Source of the DNA: Chlorella sorokiniana
Lineage: Eukaryota; Chlorophyta; Trebouxiophyceae; Chlorellales; Chlorellaceae
Length of the DNA stretch: 64,000 nucleotides
Direction of reading: 5' to 3'
Assembly: GCA_025917655.1 (NCBI GenBank)
Contig: CP084613.1
Location: forward strand, 3,350,001-3,414,000
The position numbers and the translations under genes are program-made. The notes beneath the pieces are model-generated. The model did no database searches. It saw only the letters and a program-made list of their open reading frames with translations, and was not told the origin of the DNA. Shown piece after piece: positions 32,901 to 43,715 of the stretch; within the stretch, counting starts at the first letter, position 1, and each line of letters opens with the position of its first letter.

Positions 32901-35859
32901 GTGGGCGGCATCTGCACGCCCTGCGGCTGTGCAGCCTGCCGCGCAGCCAGCCTGCCTGGTCGTCAGCACTGTCGGTGCTGAGAGGCTGAGCTCTGCCGAC
33001 CCTCGGCAAGCCCCCGCACCTTGTTTTAAGCCGGCTGCGCGCTGCTGCAGGCATCCCTGGCAAGGGTGGCGTGCCGGTGCCCGCCTGGCTGCGCCGCTGG
33101 GCCGCCCTCATCCTCGGCTTTGTGGAGGACGAGGCGCGGGAGCTGGGGGCGCTGCTCAAGGCGCAGCGTGCGGAGCGGCTGCAGCACAGCGCGCAGCGTG
33201 GGCAGCGGCGCCGCGCGGCCGCCAGCGACGACGACGACGATGGGGAGCCCACGGAGGCAGGCTTGGCTGGGGAGGATGGGGTGGTCAAGGGGATGAGGTG
33301 CAGGGTGGCGACGGGGAGGAGGGAGAACCGGACGACGAGGAGATTGATGCGGATGTGGAGGCCCAGCGGCGGCAGCGCCTGCAGGCACTGGCTTTTGCCC
33401 TGGACAAGGCCAAGCTCATACTGAGGCACCAGGTGGGGCGCAAGCAGAGAGGGAAGGGAAGGCCTCGGGGTAGCTGGTGGGAAGGCAGGAATAGCTGGAT
33501 GCTTGGGGGGCTGTGGGGGCGGGAGAGGCACGCTGCGTGCCTGCGCACTCGCGGGGCTGCTGGGCAGAAGCGGCTTGCGAGCAGACACATCTCCACCCCC
33601 AGCCTTTGGCCCTGCATCACTTATGCAGCCAGAGTTGTTGTCCCACCCCCACACCCCCACAACGACCCGCGCTGTCCGCTGCAGAAGGAGGCTGGGCGAG
33701 CGCCACCGCTTCGCCCCCTGTCGGACGCTGCCGCCGCTGCCCACCTCTGGTCTGGCGAGGAGTCGGTGGCGCGACGCGCTGTGGCAGCCCTGGCTGCGCA
33801 TGAGGAGCGGCAGAGCAGAGGAGGGCTGGTTCAGGGGCGCACGCCACGCAACGCAGGTGCACCCCTTCTCGCTGCGCTGGTTGGCCCTCTTGGTTCATAG
33901 GCTGGGGGCACGCGGGGTGTGCATTGTCTGGCGCTGTGCATGCTTTAGGCCGTGGCACACAGGCCATCCTTGCTGTGCTTGCGCTTGCAGCCCCACCTGC
34001 TTGGCTGGCCAACACTGTGGAGCCTGCGACCCTCGAGGAGCAGGGCCCACGGCCCGTTCGCCGCGCAGCACAGGCCGCCCGTAGGCTGCACGCCTCTGCG
34101 CTGCGGGCGCCGACTCGGCCACTCCCAGCCAGGCCAGCTCCGAGCCGCCTGCCACATCTGACGCCACCACTGCATCAGAGTCGTCGGATGTTGGCGATGA
34201 CCGAGGGCAAGACGGCGGTGGCAATCAGCGGGCGGCAGTCGTCGGGCAGCAGCAGCAGCAGCAGCAGCGGCGTGTAAGTGTTGCGGTAACAGCGGAGCAG
34301 GATAGCGCCCCAGTCAGCGAACAGCGCGGGGACGGCGGCGCCCAGCAGCAGGCAGCTGGACCGAGCGGGGCGGGGCTGCTGGCCGGGAGGCCGTGGGCGG
34401 CGGCAGACAAGGTGGCGGCGAGCATGGGGATGACGGGGATGAAGATGGGGAGGAGGCACATGAGGAGGAGGAGGAGGAGGAGGAGGAGGGGGAGAGCCTG
34501 GCTGGCGAGCTCGCTGCCCTGGTGGAAGGCACAGGTGGGCGACAGGCCGGAAGTGTGGCCTCAGCACAGCCCTGCCCTGCTCGCATGGAACCCCCTCAAA
34601 GCGTACTGAAGCGTGGCCAAGCTAGCACCTCCAGTCTTTTGTGGTTGCACGTCCCCTGCCCCCTGCCCCTTCTGCTGCCGCAGAGGCTTCCACGCTGGCG
34701 GAGGCCCAGGCGGCGCTGCGGGGCCTGGCTGCGCGGCTGCGCGCTGCTGGGCCGCAGCACGCCGGCCTGCACGACGCGCTGCTGCTGAACGCTGCGGTGC
34801 GCCACTGGCTGGCGGCCGTAGACATTGCCCCCTTTGCGCCCGCTTGGCAAACGTGAGCCCGAAAGGAATCTTCCTTTTACTTTTTAGTGTGTTGTGGGGT
34901 TGGGGCGAGGGGGCCGCGAACACTGCTGCCGTTTGCTAAGCGCGGTGTTGCTTGCACTTGCGGCCTGGCTGGAGGTGACTGGGTGCCGCTGTTGAAGCGC
35001 GTCCTGGAGCTTAACCCTCTTTCCGCACCCCCAAACCCCCCACACACCCCGCACACCCCACACCTGTCGCGCAGGGCGAGGAGGGCAGCAGGTACCGCTC
35101 GCAGCACTTGTGGGCGGTGCTGTGCTGCTGGTTGCGCGCAGGGCACAGCACGCCAGACCCTGTGGCAGCGGTGAGGGCGGTGTCTGGGGGCCATGCCAGT
35201 AGAGCCTGGGGCTGCCAAGCAGGGCCGCCTGTGTGCCGCGCTGCCGATGGGTTACAGCCATTGAACTCAATCCAGGCTGCTCTGGCTTGTGCACCCGTGC
35301 AGCTGGGCGTGGAGCGCCGCGGCTGCCTCAGCCTGCCCGACCCCGAGAGCTGCTACTTGCCCGTAAGCTTGTACCCTCTGCAACAGACCCTTCTCTCGTG
35401 TCCCATGCAACGTGTCCCCCTCATCCACATCTCCCTGTGTGCATGCTGCGCTGCCTGGATGGGCCCCAACGGGTGTCTCCTGCTCACCCCTGCAGGCCTT
35501 CGCGACCGCCAACTACGTGAGCAAGGGCCACAGAGCCGCACTGCTGAAGCAGCTGTCGGCCACACCCGCAGCTGCATGGCCCGCAGGTAGCCACTTCCAG
35601 TTCCGGAAGACACAAAGGTGAGGAGGCACAAGAGAAGGACATTCTGCTGAAGGTCTGTGTGTGGCCAAGACCCCGCCAAGGCTGCTGCCCTGCATACTGA
35701 TGGCGTGGCTGCCGCTGTGCCGCCTTCCCGCTTCAGCAAAGTGTGTGCTGCCCTCGCTCTCCGCACAGGGTGTACGGCAGCCCGCAGCTGGACGCGCTAC
35801 TGGACGGGGACGACGGACAGCTGCAGGAGCTGCTGCAGGAGCTGCGGGCGGCGTTCTGA
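26977..35859 (+). CDS. ATXR3: ATXR3/SDG2-type SET-domain histone H3K4 methyltransferase
   Basis: About 23 exons; key ones 26977-27752, 27956-28100, 28481-29171, 30264-30405, 30543-30796, 31435-31547, 32056-32214, 32484-32590, 32767-32900, 33051-33432, 34684-34852, 35303-35362, 35769-35859. The SET core reads FVAEYLGELYAAWRWLERE, FFNISLERPHGDSGGYD, ARLSHSCDP, WTTREVAPGEELTLDFACET, then post-SET VCLCGTAACRGTF. Downstream YAAQHHTFLHRC, RRGCLSLPDPESCY and RVYGSPQLDALLD match ATXR3 end to end. The N-terminal half is low-complexity (poly-Ala, Pro, Gln, Glu) with FEDAREQVYRLRLEAVQREL. A nuclear chromatin role for most H3K4me3 is known in plants. Several one-base shifts (30652, 31482, 32105, 33290 and others) are needed. 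Exon borders within 27.7-30.0 kb and 33.9-34.6 kb are approximate. The PN of the NHSCxPN motif is disturbed. Confidence 0.85.
31561..31671 (+). repeat. GT-rich microsatellite in an ATXR3 intron
   Basis: (GT)n, then GGT and GGGT variants, ending in a G run at about 31658-31669. It begins about 13 bases after the donor AAGG|GTGAGT. Simple-sequence expansion; alternating purine/pyrimidine. Confidence 0.9.
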
Positions 35860-35982
35860 GGGCGGTCCGGCAAGGGATCGCATGCCCGTTCTGCGCTGCC
35901 ACCGCAATGCATGAGGTGGTAGTGCCTGCCACCGCCAGCACTGTAACACTGCAGGGCGATGCCACCACTGTACAAGTTTCCA

Positions 35983-37809
35983 CTACACGCGGGGCCATGC
36001 CCCGCAGCGCCTCAGCGCCGCCGCCAGCTGCTGGCAGTCTGCCACCGCGGCTGGCAGCACCTCCCCCTCCGGCAGGTTGTCGTTGTTGAAGGCCAGCCAC
36101 ACCTGGCGCCCCTGCGCCGCCCAGCGCTGCGCGTGCCGCGCCCACCGCTCCATCTCCTGCTGCCCGTGGCGCCCCCGGTACTGCGCGGCAGCACAGGCAG
36201 GCGCGCTGTGCAGGCTGCGTGAAAGAGTTGCAGCATGCAGTGAAAAGGCTCGTGAAGAGGCAGCCGCTGTGATGGTCTCCCGCCCGGCCTGGCCAGCTCG
36301 GGCAACAATGCGCCAACCCGACCTGCCCTGCCTGAGAGATGCAGCAGGCGGTGCCCCCTTCCGCTGCGTGTCCCACCTGCCCCTCGCTGCCGTGGAAGCG
36401 CACGTACACGCCCCATGAGCAGGCCTGCAGCGGATACTCCTCCGGGCGGGGTTGGGCCCGGGGACAGGCTGCCAATCCAGCCATCGCGGGCCAGCCGCTG
36501 CCCATTGGGCGCATCTGCAGGTGTGAGCGGGTGGGTGAGGGGTGGGGATGTGAGAACGCCTGTCCTGCTTGGCAGGCCATTGTGCAGCATGCTGCCGGGG
36601 CTGCGCGCTGAATCGGGCCATCCTGCCTTGTCTCCTGCCACCCCCTCTCAGCGCCTTGTCCGGTGAGCTCACCCGTGCAGTGAGTGATGGCCAGGCACCA
36701 GTCGTTCTCCTGCAGCACTTGGTACACCTCTGGGCAGAACCAGCTGGCGTCCCGAAATTCCCACACCAGCTTCTGGCCTGGCGGCAGCACATGTGCCAGC
36801 CGGCGTAGGCGCGCCACATTGTCCACCCGCTGCTCCCCCTGCCGCTGCTGGTCTTGAAGGAGCCGGGCAGCTGGAACAGGATGGGGCCCAGGTGGGGGCG
36901 CAACCGCTGGCAGCGATCCTGCGGTGCGGAAGCTCTGGTGTGTGCCCATTTGCAGCCAAGCATTCTGGTGCAGTCACAAGCGTAGAAGAGCTGCAGCGCC
37001 ACGCAGCGGCTCAGCTCACCCAGAAGTCGTCCCACCAGCGGCGGAAGGTGTCGTCGTCGGTCAGCCGCTTGCGGTGGGTCAGCATGCGGTGCGCCTTGGC
37101 GGCGTACTGGAAAGAGGGGCGGGCAGCAGCTGCCCTGCATGCAAGGGCAAAGGCGGCAGTGTGACCAGACCGGTTGCAATCGCCCAGACGGGCATCTTGG
37201 ATGGAACGTGGCGCACCGCTCTCGCCAGCTGTCAAACACCTCCTGGCTTTGATTGCGGTAGAACGTGTTGTTGATCTCCAAAAAGTCAAACTGGGCGGCA
37301 AACCGTTCCCATTCCAAGCGCTGCGGCAGGCCGGCGTAGAAGCCGCTGGGGCCCCGCCAATGCTTGTAACTGCAGGGGGTTGATATGCCACCATGGCTGA
37401 ACCATTGACCTCCCATGCCCCGCCAGCCGGGAGATGGCCTTCATGCATCTCCCTCACCTGTACCCAGAAGTGCCGACATGGATGGGTGACCCCTCGCTGT
37501 AGCACAGGAGCTCTGCTGGCACCGCTGGCACCACCACCTCGCTCCGCCGCCGCTTGGGCTTGGGAGAGGGTGGCGTGGCTGCCAGTTCCGAGGATTCATG
37601 GGCCCCCTGTCAGAGCGCTCCTGCCCACGCTCTGTCGCCTCCCTGTTGCTTGCCTCGTCGATGTCCTGCTTTGACTGTGGACGTGACCTTGCCTTTCTGC
37701 TGCCTTGGACCACTGCTGCAGCCGTGGTTGCCGTTGCACCTGCCCTCGGAACACCGTTGTGAGCCTTAGCTCTGCTCAATGCTTGCGCTGCAGCACGCGT
37801 CCGCCTCAT
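35983..37809 (-). CDS. DUF72 (YecE-like) family protein
   Basis: TIM-barrel-like family of unknown activity, common in bacteria and algae. The signature GTSGYS|YKHWRG spans an intron (TACAG|GTGAGGG ... CCTGCAG) near 37380-37456. Further landmarks: FLEINNTFYRNQSQEVFDSW; AKAHRMLTHRKRL followed by FRRWWDDFW; LGPILFQLPGSFK; LVWEFRDASWFCPEVYQVL; VYVRFHGSEGQ; RHAQRWAAQGRQVWLAFNND, then LPEGEVLPAAV; stop at 35983. The start at 37809 (MRRTRAAAQALSRAKAHNG) gives a basic N-terminus, then KPKRRRSEVVVPAVPAELL. It needs one base in the G run near 37600; otherwise a start nearer GTSGYS must be sought. It ends 123 bp from the convergent ATXR3 stop. Function not assigned. Confidence 0.88.
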
Positions 37810-38702
37810 GGAGGCCTGGAGTACTCTTCAGCTTTGCAGGTAGCAACGCAGTTGCGGAAACTCAAGAACTGTATGTCTGAGAGGGAAGCAAAGGAGCCAT
37901 CTGTGATGGCTCAGTGCTTGAAGGCGGTGCACAGCGCTCAGCGCAGGCGGCACAGTGTACACCAGCTGCGCTGCGCGGCAGGCACTGCTTCAAGACGGCA
38001 TCAGAAACTTCCTGTATTTGCGGCGCCGGAGGTATATCTACCCGCAAGTGAGGGCAGGCGGGTGCTGGCTATGGAGTTTTTGCGGAAGTGGTGGAGCGGC
38101 AAAAGTGCAAAGGCAGGTCGCATGGTTTTCAATGTGGTTTTCCATGATTGTTTAGTAGTCTGCAGTGGAATCGGGTTCCAGTCCCCCGCCCGCCTCTCAC
38201 GAGCCCGCTTCTCACGTTGTCTGCAGCCGGATCAGGATGCACCTGACTTCAGTCAGTTTCAACCCAAGCAAGGGGACACGCAACGGGTCAAGGCGGCAGC
38301 AGCGGCAGCGGCGGCGGCAAGAGAACCGCCAATCCTGCAGGAGGACCGTGGAGGACGGGGAGGCATCCAGGTCAGTGCTGGGAGTGCGGCATGACCGCGC
38401 ACAGAGTCCTGAATCGGCGGCTGTGGCTTGCACAGCTGGGCCCACCGCTCCAGGCTGCTGCCCTGCTGCGCAGGGGCTGGACTGGTTCCGAGCCTCCCTG
38501 CTTAGAGACAGTGACGGAGACTGCGCGCATTGCTTTCTGGAAGAGCCCAGCAGGCAGCAGCAGCAGCGGGCGCGAGGAAAGAAGGGGCCCAGCTGGGCAG
38601 AGATGGAAGCAGCGGTACCCGGAGCCCCGTGCCAAAGCAGCAGAGGGGCTCAGTGCTGCAGAACTGCAGCCGGCGAGCGCAGCTGGCGGGTCCTTCTGAC
38701 AT
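37809..38702 (+). CDS. Possible small multi-exon gene, unrecognised
   Basis: Weakly supported. An open frame covers 37705-38394 and contains a basic, Trp-bearing piece (MEFLRKWWSGKSAKAG) and an Ala/Gln-rich piece. A possible short intron (CCAG|GTCAGT ... CGCACAG, about 38370-38411) would join it to a Ser/Arg/Gly-rich tail ending near 38702. An alternative first exon is MEAWSTLQLCR from 37809 with donor GTAGCA. No family motif was seen, and chance open frames are common at this GC content. Confidence 0.25.
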
Positions 38703-38939
38703 GATGCTGCACCAGGGCAATGTTTATGTGACGCCGCATGACTAGCTCGGCAGCCCCAAGTTTTGCTGTCCTTTGCTAATCCTTTTGGCCACCACACCTG
38801 CGCCAGTCTGATTCTGTACCATCATCTCGGCACTTGATCGACAAATTTTGCAACTTTTGCTTACTGCAACTTGCCATAAATGGATCACGTAACCCAACCA
38901 CGACTGGTGCAGCTTGGCAGGGGGCAATGCCAGGAGCGG

Positions 38940-41900
38940 TTACTGCAGCCGGCATCCAGGCTTGTGCTGTTCTCGTATTGCCCCATTGCCATTGGCAGCA
39001 ACTGGGGCGCTGCTGACCTCGCCTGCTGCTCCCGCTTCTGGTCCGTCAAACGGTGGCTCGAGGGCGTGGCTGGAAAGCTGCTGCGCTGCTGACGGCTCTG
39101 CTCCGCAGGCTGGCTGCTGCTGTCCCAACACAGTGGGCTCTTCAGCGCGCCGAGGTGCATCTCCAGCCTCCAGCTGCTGCGGCTTCTCCTCGGCAGAAAT
39201 GGTGCTGGTGCGTTTTGCCAGCCGAGCTGCCTCCTGCAACACCTGCGTCGGCTTGCGTGCCAGCTCCCGTAATAGATGGTGAGGCCCTTGCACACGTTGT
39301 TCAACATTTCGCGCTCCACCTGACCGGGCACACCAAAGGAGGGAGCGCAACGGCATCAGGATGTTGACTGGCTGGTTGCCAAAGGAGGCTGATGGCAGCC
39401 GCATGCGAGCGCTTATCCTCCCACCCCATCCCCCGCGGGGCTTCCTGGCCGAGAAGCAGCCATTTCCGGCCTGGCCACACCTCGCAATATGAATGCCCCT
39501 CTGGCAGGATGGCTGCCAGCTGGCGCAGGTCACAGTTGCGAGGCAGGAAGGCGATGACGGCGCGGGCGCCCAAGGTGCCGAAAGCCAGGTCCAGCAGCTG
39601 TGGAGGGGGCAGGGGGAGGGAGCCAGGCGTTGCTGTCACTCGGTGACAAACACGATCAGGGGCAGCTTGCCGCTGCTGCACAGGCGCGCCTCCACAACGA
39701 GCCGGTCGCGCGCCAAGCACCCGCTCCCCACACACCTTCTTCAGCCCAAATCCCTGGCCCCCATCAGCTCCACATCGTACACCCGCTGGCTGGCATACTC
39801 GGGCCCACCCCAGGGGGTGAGTAGAAGACGACGTCGGCCTGCGGGTGGTGTGTGTGTGCGTGGGAAGAGGGGCAGGCATAGGGAGGTGACAGCCCCCCCC
39901 ATATCACAAGGCACGCCCCACCTTGCGGCACGCGCAAGCGCTCACGCGCCGTGCAACCCCGGCACCTTGCCCCTTCCCCGCCCACTGCCGTCCCTGCCTC
40001 GCCAGCCATGCGCGGGCACGGTCCGAGCGTCACCTTGATGTGCGGCGCGTGCTGGAAGAAGTCTCCCTGGACGAACTGCACGCTGTGGTCCACGCCGTAC
40101 ACGCGGGCGTTGTTGCGCAGCATGGCCATGCGCCCCTCGTCAATCTCCACAGCCACTACGCGCTCGCAGTGCAGCGCAAACTGCGTGCACGGGCGTGGGG
40201 CGCATACCATGGTATGCAGGGTGGCATGAGGCAAGGCTGGCAGCTTCACCCAGGGAGCATGGGGGTCCTGGTCACACAGCGCACGGGTCTGGGCAGGGCA
40301 GCACCTGAATCACGTTGCCGCCCGCCCCGGCAAACGCGTCGCACGCCACGCAGTTGGGCCCCAGCACATCCACTGCAGCCAGGGCACAACTTGCAGGAGC
40401 ATGTCAGGCAAGCTGCTCAGGCAGGCCGTGCATCGGGGCATCCTCTCCAGCGCCGCTGGCGGCCCTCGGTGCCCCTCGGCGCCGCTACCTGCGCGCTGCG
40501 CGTGGTGCGCGGCCACCACCTCTGGCGTCACCGAGTACCAGCCCTGGTCGTCGACCCGGATGCCCTCGTCAAACCTGGTGCAGCGCAGCAGAGTCGGCTG
40601 AGTCGTACTGGCAGCGGCATGCGGCAGTGGCTGGCGGGGCAGGAAGCGCAGGAAGTTAGGGGCAGAGGGGCGGGAGCGGGGGCGGGGCACGGTGCAGCAG
40701 GGGAGGGAGCAGGGCTGGCCAGCCCAGTCCCGTCGCATGCCTGCGGACAGAAGATGGCCCCCGCACCCCACCTGGAGAACAGACTGTACCGCTGAAGCCA
40801 GTACTTTTGCAGGCGCTGGTCCATCTCTGCAGGCAGCTGCACGCGGCGGCGGCCGCCGCCCGCCTGGCGACAGGCGCTGCCCCCATCAGGGTCCACTGCA
40901 ACATCCGCCCCGCCTACACCGTCCTCCTGCCCCTCTTGATGCTGCTGGCCTTTCTTTTTCTTCCTGCGCCTCTTCTTCTGCTGCTGCTCCTCATGCGCGT
41001 CACTGCCGGCAGCCGCCGCCGGCTCCGCAGCCTGCTGCTCGATGCTGTCAGCCACCGCCTCTGCCAGGTCCTGGGCAGCAAAAGCTGCAGCCGCCGTAGT
41101 GACGGTCATCAGCTGCTGCAATTCTGTGGCCAGCTGCTCTACCTGCCCTCCCTCAGCAGCATGGGCAGTGACGCTTTCGCCTGGCTCTAACGCAACGGCT
41201 GCTGCCTCGCCGTCGCTGTCACTGGCAAAGCGCACGTGGCTGCCCTGGGGCGGAAGCAAGCCCTGCAGCAGAATGGGCGCTGCAGAGGCGCTGCCCCGTG
41301 CAGAGGCGCTGCCCAGCTCCTCCGCAGGCTGCTGCTGGAGCTGGAGCTGCTGCTGCTCCTCGTCGCCTGGCGGGGGCGGAGGTGCTCCGCTGTCCGCCGC
41401 ATCCCCCGGACCCCCTCTTCATCTGAAGCTCCCGCAGCAGCGGCCCCTCCTGCCGCTGTCTGTTGCCCCCTCCTGCCGCTGCCTGTGCCCCCCTCCTGCC
41501 GCTGCCTCCCTGAGCCTCGCCTCCAGATCGGACGCACTGACAGCCTGGCTCAGGGGCACAGCCCCGCCCTGCTGCTGATGCTGCTGCTGCTGAGTCGCGC
41601 CCTGACGCAGCTGCAGCTCCAGGTCTGAGGCAGACACCCAGGCCTGCTGCGCCTGCTGCGCTTGGCTGGCACCCTGCGGGTGGTGACCGGCGTGGGCATG
41701 GCCGGTCGCCAGCGCCGCTGCCACCCACGCGTAGGGCGCGGGTCGGAAGCCCTCTGGCGGCGCGTCCCACTGCGGTGTAGAGGGGGAGGGCCCGCCTGCC
41801 ATTACAAACTGCCAGGTCAGCCTCCGGCACAGTGCCAGCAGGACGGCCCTGGCAGCGCAGCACGCCGCAGGCAGGCACGGCGGGTTGGTGCAGCGAGAGG

Positions 41901-42856
41901 CTTGCTGAAGCGCCCGCCACTCACCCGCGTCTGCTGCGCCGCCTCATTGTAGTAGTAAAAGTGGCCCGTGGCCGCATCCCACGCCTGCTGCCACGGGCTG
42001 CACGCCTCCACCCTGCCCTGCGCCACAGCGGCGGCCTGCCACGCCAGCTGCTCCAGCGAGGGCGTGCCCTGGTCAAGACCCGATGCAAACGCATGCGCCG
42101 CGCCATACGGCACACCACCGTCGCTGTGGTCGGCGTGCTCGGCAGGCACGTCCGCAGAGACTCCCGCTGCAGTGTCGGCGCCACAGGGGCCTGCTGGCTC
42201 ATCCACTGCGCACTGCTGCGCCAACGCAGCATGCAAGGCTTCGTCCGGGGAGCCGCTGTAGCGGTTTGGCTGCAGAACGAGAAGAGCATGGTGGCAGGGT
42301 ACACTGTGTCATGGAGGACGTGTGGCCTGAGCAGAAACTCGCCTAGATGGTGGCCAGCCGCCCCGCAGGGCCCCACCTTTGTGCTGCCAAAGCCCAGGGG
42401 CAGGCCCATCGCCTGCAGCGCCTCCAGCTCGCCCTCATCAACGCCAAACTCGCCCTCCTCATCTAGCCACCCTCCCAGCGCCTGTGCTGCAGGGTGCTGC
42501 TTCTTCTTTCTGCCGCGCTGCCGTTTGTTGCCCCTGCTAGCCCGGGCCAGGAGGTTGGCTGTGAAGCAAAGAACAGGAAGGCAACAGGCGGCGGCAGCAC
42601 TGCCGCTGCCGCCCTGTTGTAGCTAGTGCTGCGCAGCGCTGAACAAGACATCGTCCTCCTTCACCCCTCACCATACGAGGCCAATATCCTCGAAGACTCG
42701 GGTGTGCAGCACACAGTTGGGCCCAATCGTGTACACCCCGCTGTCGTCTCGCTTGAGTTCCAGACACGTTGCAAAGGTACAGTCCTTCAAACCGTTCTCC
42801 GTCATGACCGCGATGAAAGCATGCAGGTTGCGAGGGTTCAGTCCACCTGCCTCCAA
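38940..42856 (-). CDS. TGS1: Trimethylguanosine synthase with WW domain
   Basis: It converts m7G caps of sn/snoRNAs to m2,2,7G. Exons: 42856-42672, 42558-42377, 42269-41925, 41769-40772, 40574-40489, 40372-40305, 40180-40034, 39838-39736, 39597-39481, 39319-38940. N-terminus [18 protein letters not shown], then [20 protein letters not shown] and [16 protein letters not shown] canonical WW domain is rebuilt by the 41925/41769 join ([20 protein letters not shown], then [11 protein letters not shown]). After a Gln/Ser linker and a KKRRRKKKK signal comes the methyltransferase: [100 protein letters not shown]. One-base shifts lie near 42673, 41440, 41270, 39815, 39760 and 39260. The stop at 38940 assumes the last one; the unshifted frame ends at 38885. 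Confidence 0.9.
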
Positions 42857-43715
42857 GCGCTACGGGCGCCGACTGCAATTGTTACTCATTGCGACAAAGC
42901 CAGCTAGCAGTGAGGGGGAGGCCAAGGGCCCCGGCAGCCTCAGACCGTCCCGCCCGGCGCCGACCAATGTTGCGCCTCGCCTTCTGATGCTGGTTCTTGC
43001 CTGTTCTGATGCTGGCTCTTGCCTGAAGTGGGCCGTGTGAACCCAATATTCAATGAAGGAGTGCGTGAAAAACGTGGCTCTGAAAAACCTACACTGCTTC
43101 AACGTCCCCTGCAGCTGCTTCAAGGCACCCTGCGCGTCCAACCCCGTATGACGGCTTGTGGCACCAGACGCTAGCTGCACCGGCGCTTCTTGAGGAACGG
43201 CACCTCACCATAAAAACAATTATGACAATGCAGGACTAATGCAGGACGAGGGGCATGATGCAGATGATGAACCTTGGCAGTATGCCGCCGCTGCCGGCGC
43301 CGCTACGGTCAGCGAGGAACCCTTTTTCCGCCATCATTGTTCTGATTAAAACTCTTCCGTCATATCAAGCATGCTGCACGCGGGCTGCTACAGCGCTGGC
43401 TGTACGACTGGGACTTTCGCTGGGAACAACACAATGAGTCTGCCTTGTATGCGCCAACCATAATCTAACTTGTATGGATAGACAGCAAGCAGGTTTCAAG
43501 CCTGCATGCAAGCGCCTTCTCAACACCTGCCGTTCGCCAGTTCCGCGTAGGCGCATAAACTCGAGGTGTCGCCCCTCTGACGCGTTGTCCACGCTCAAAC
43601 AATTTTAAGATTAATCGAAACGCTCCGATACTACCTAAGGCTGTCGCTGGCAGTGATCAAGAGTCAGTGTTCGGCAAGGACAAGAAGGCTTCGGAGCTCT
43701 TTCAACCTACTGATC
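42857..43715. promoter_or_regulatory. Bidirectional promoter region, TGS1 / IST1
   Basis: 859 bp between divergent starts, with AT-richer patches around 43210-43240 and 43590-43625. No coding exon, RNA or repeat is supported. Confidence 0.4.
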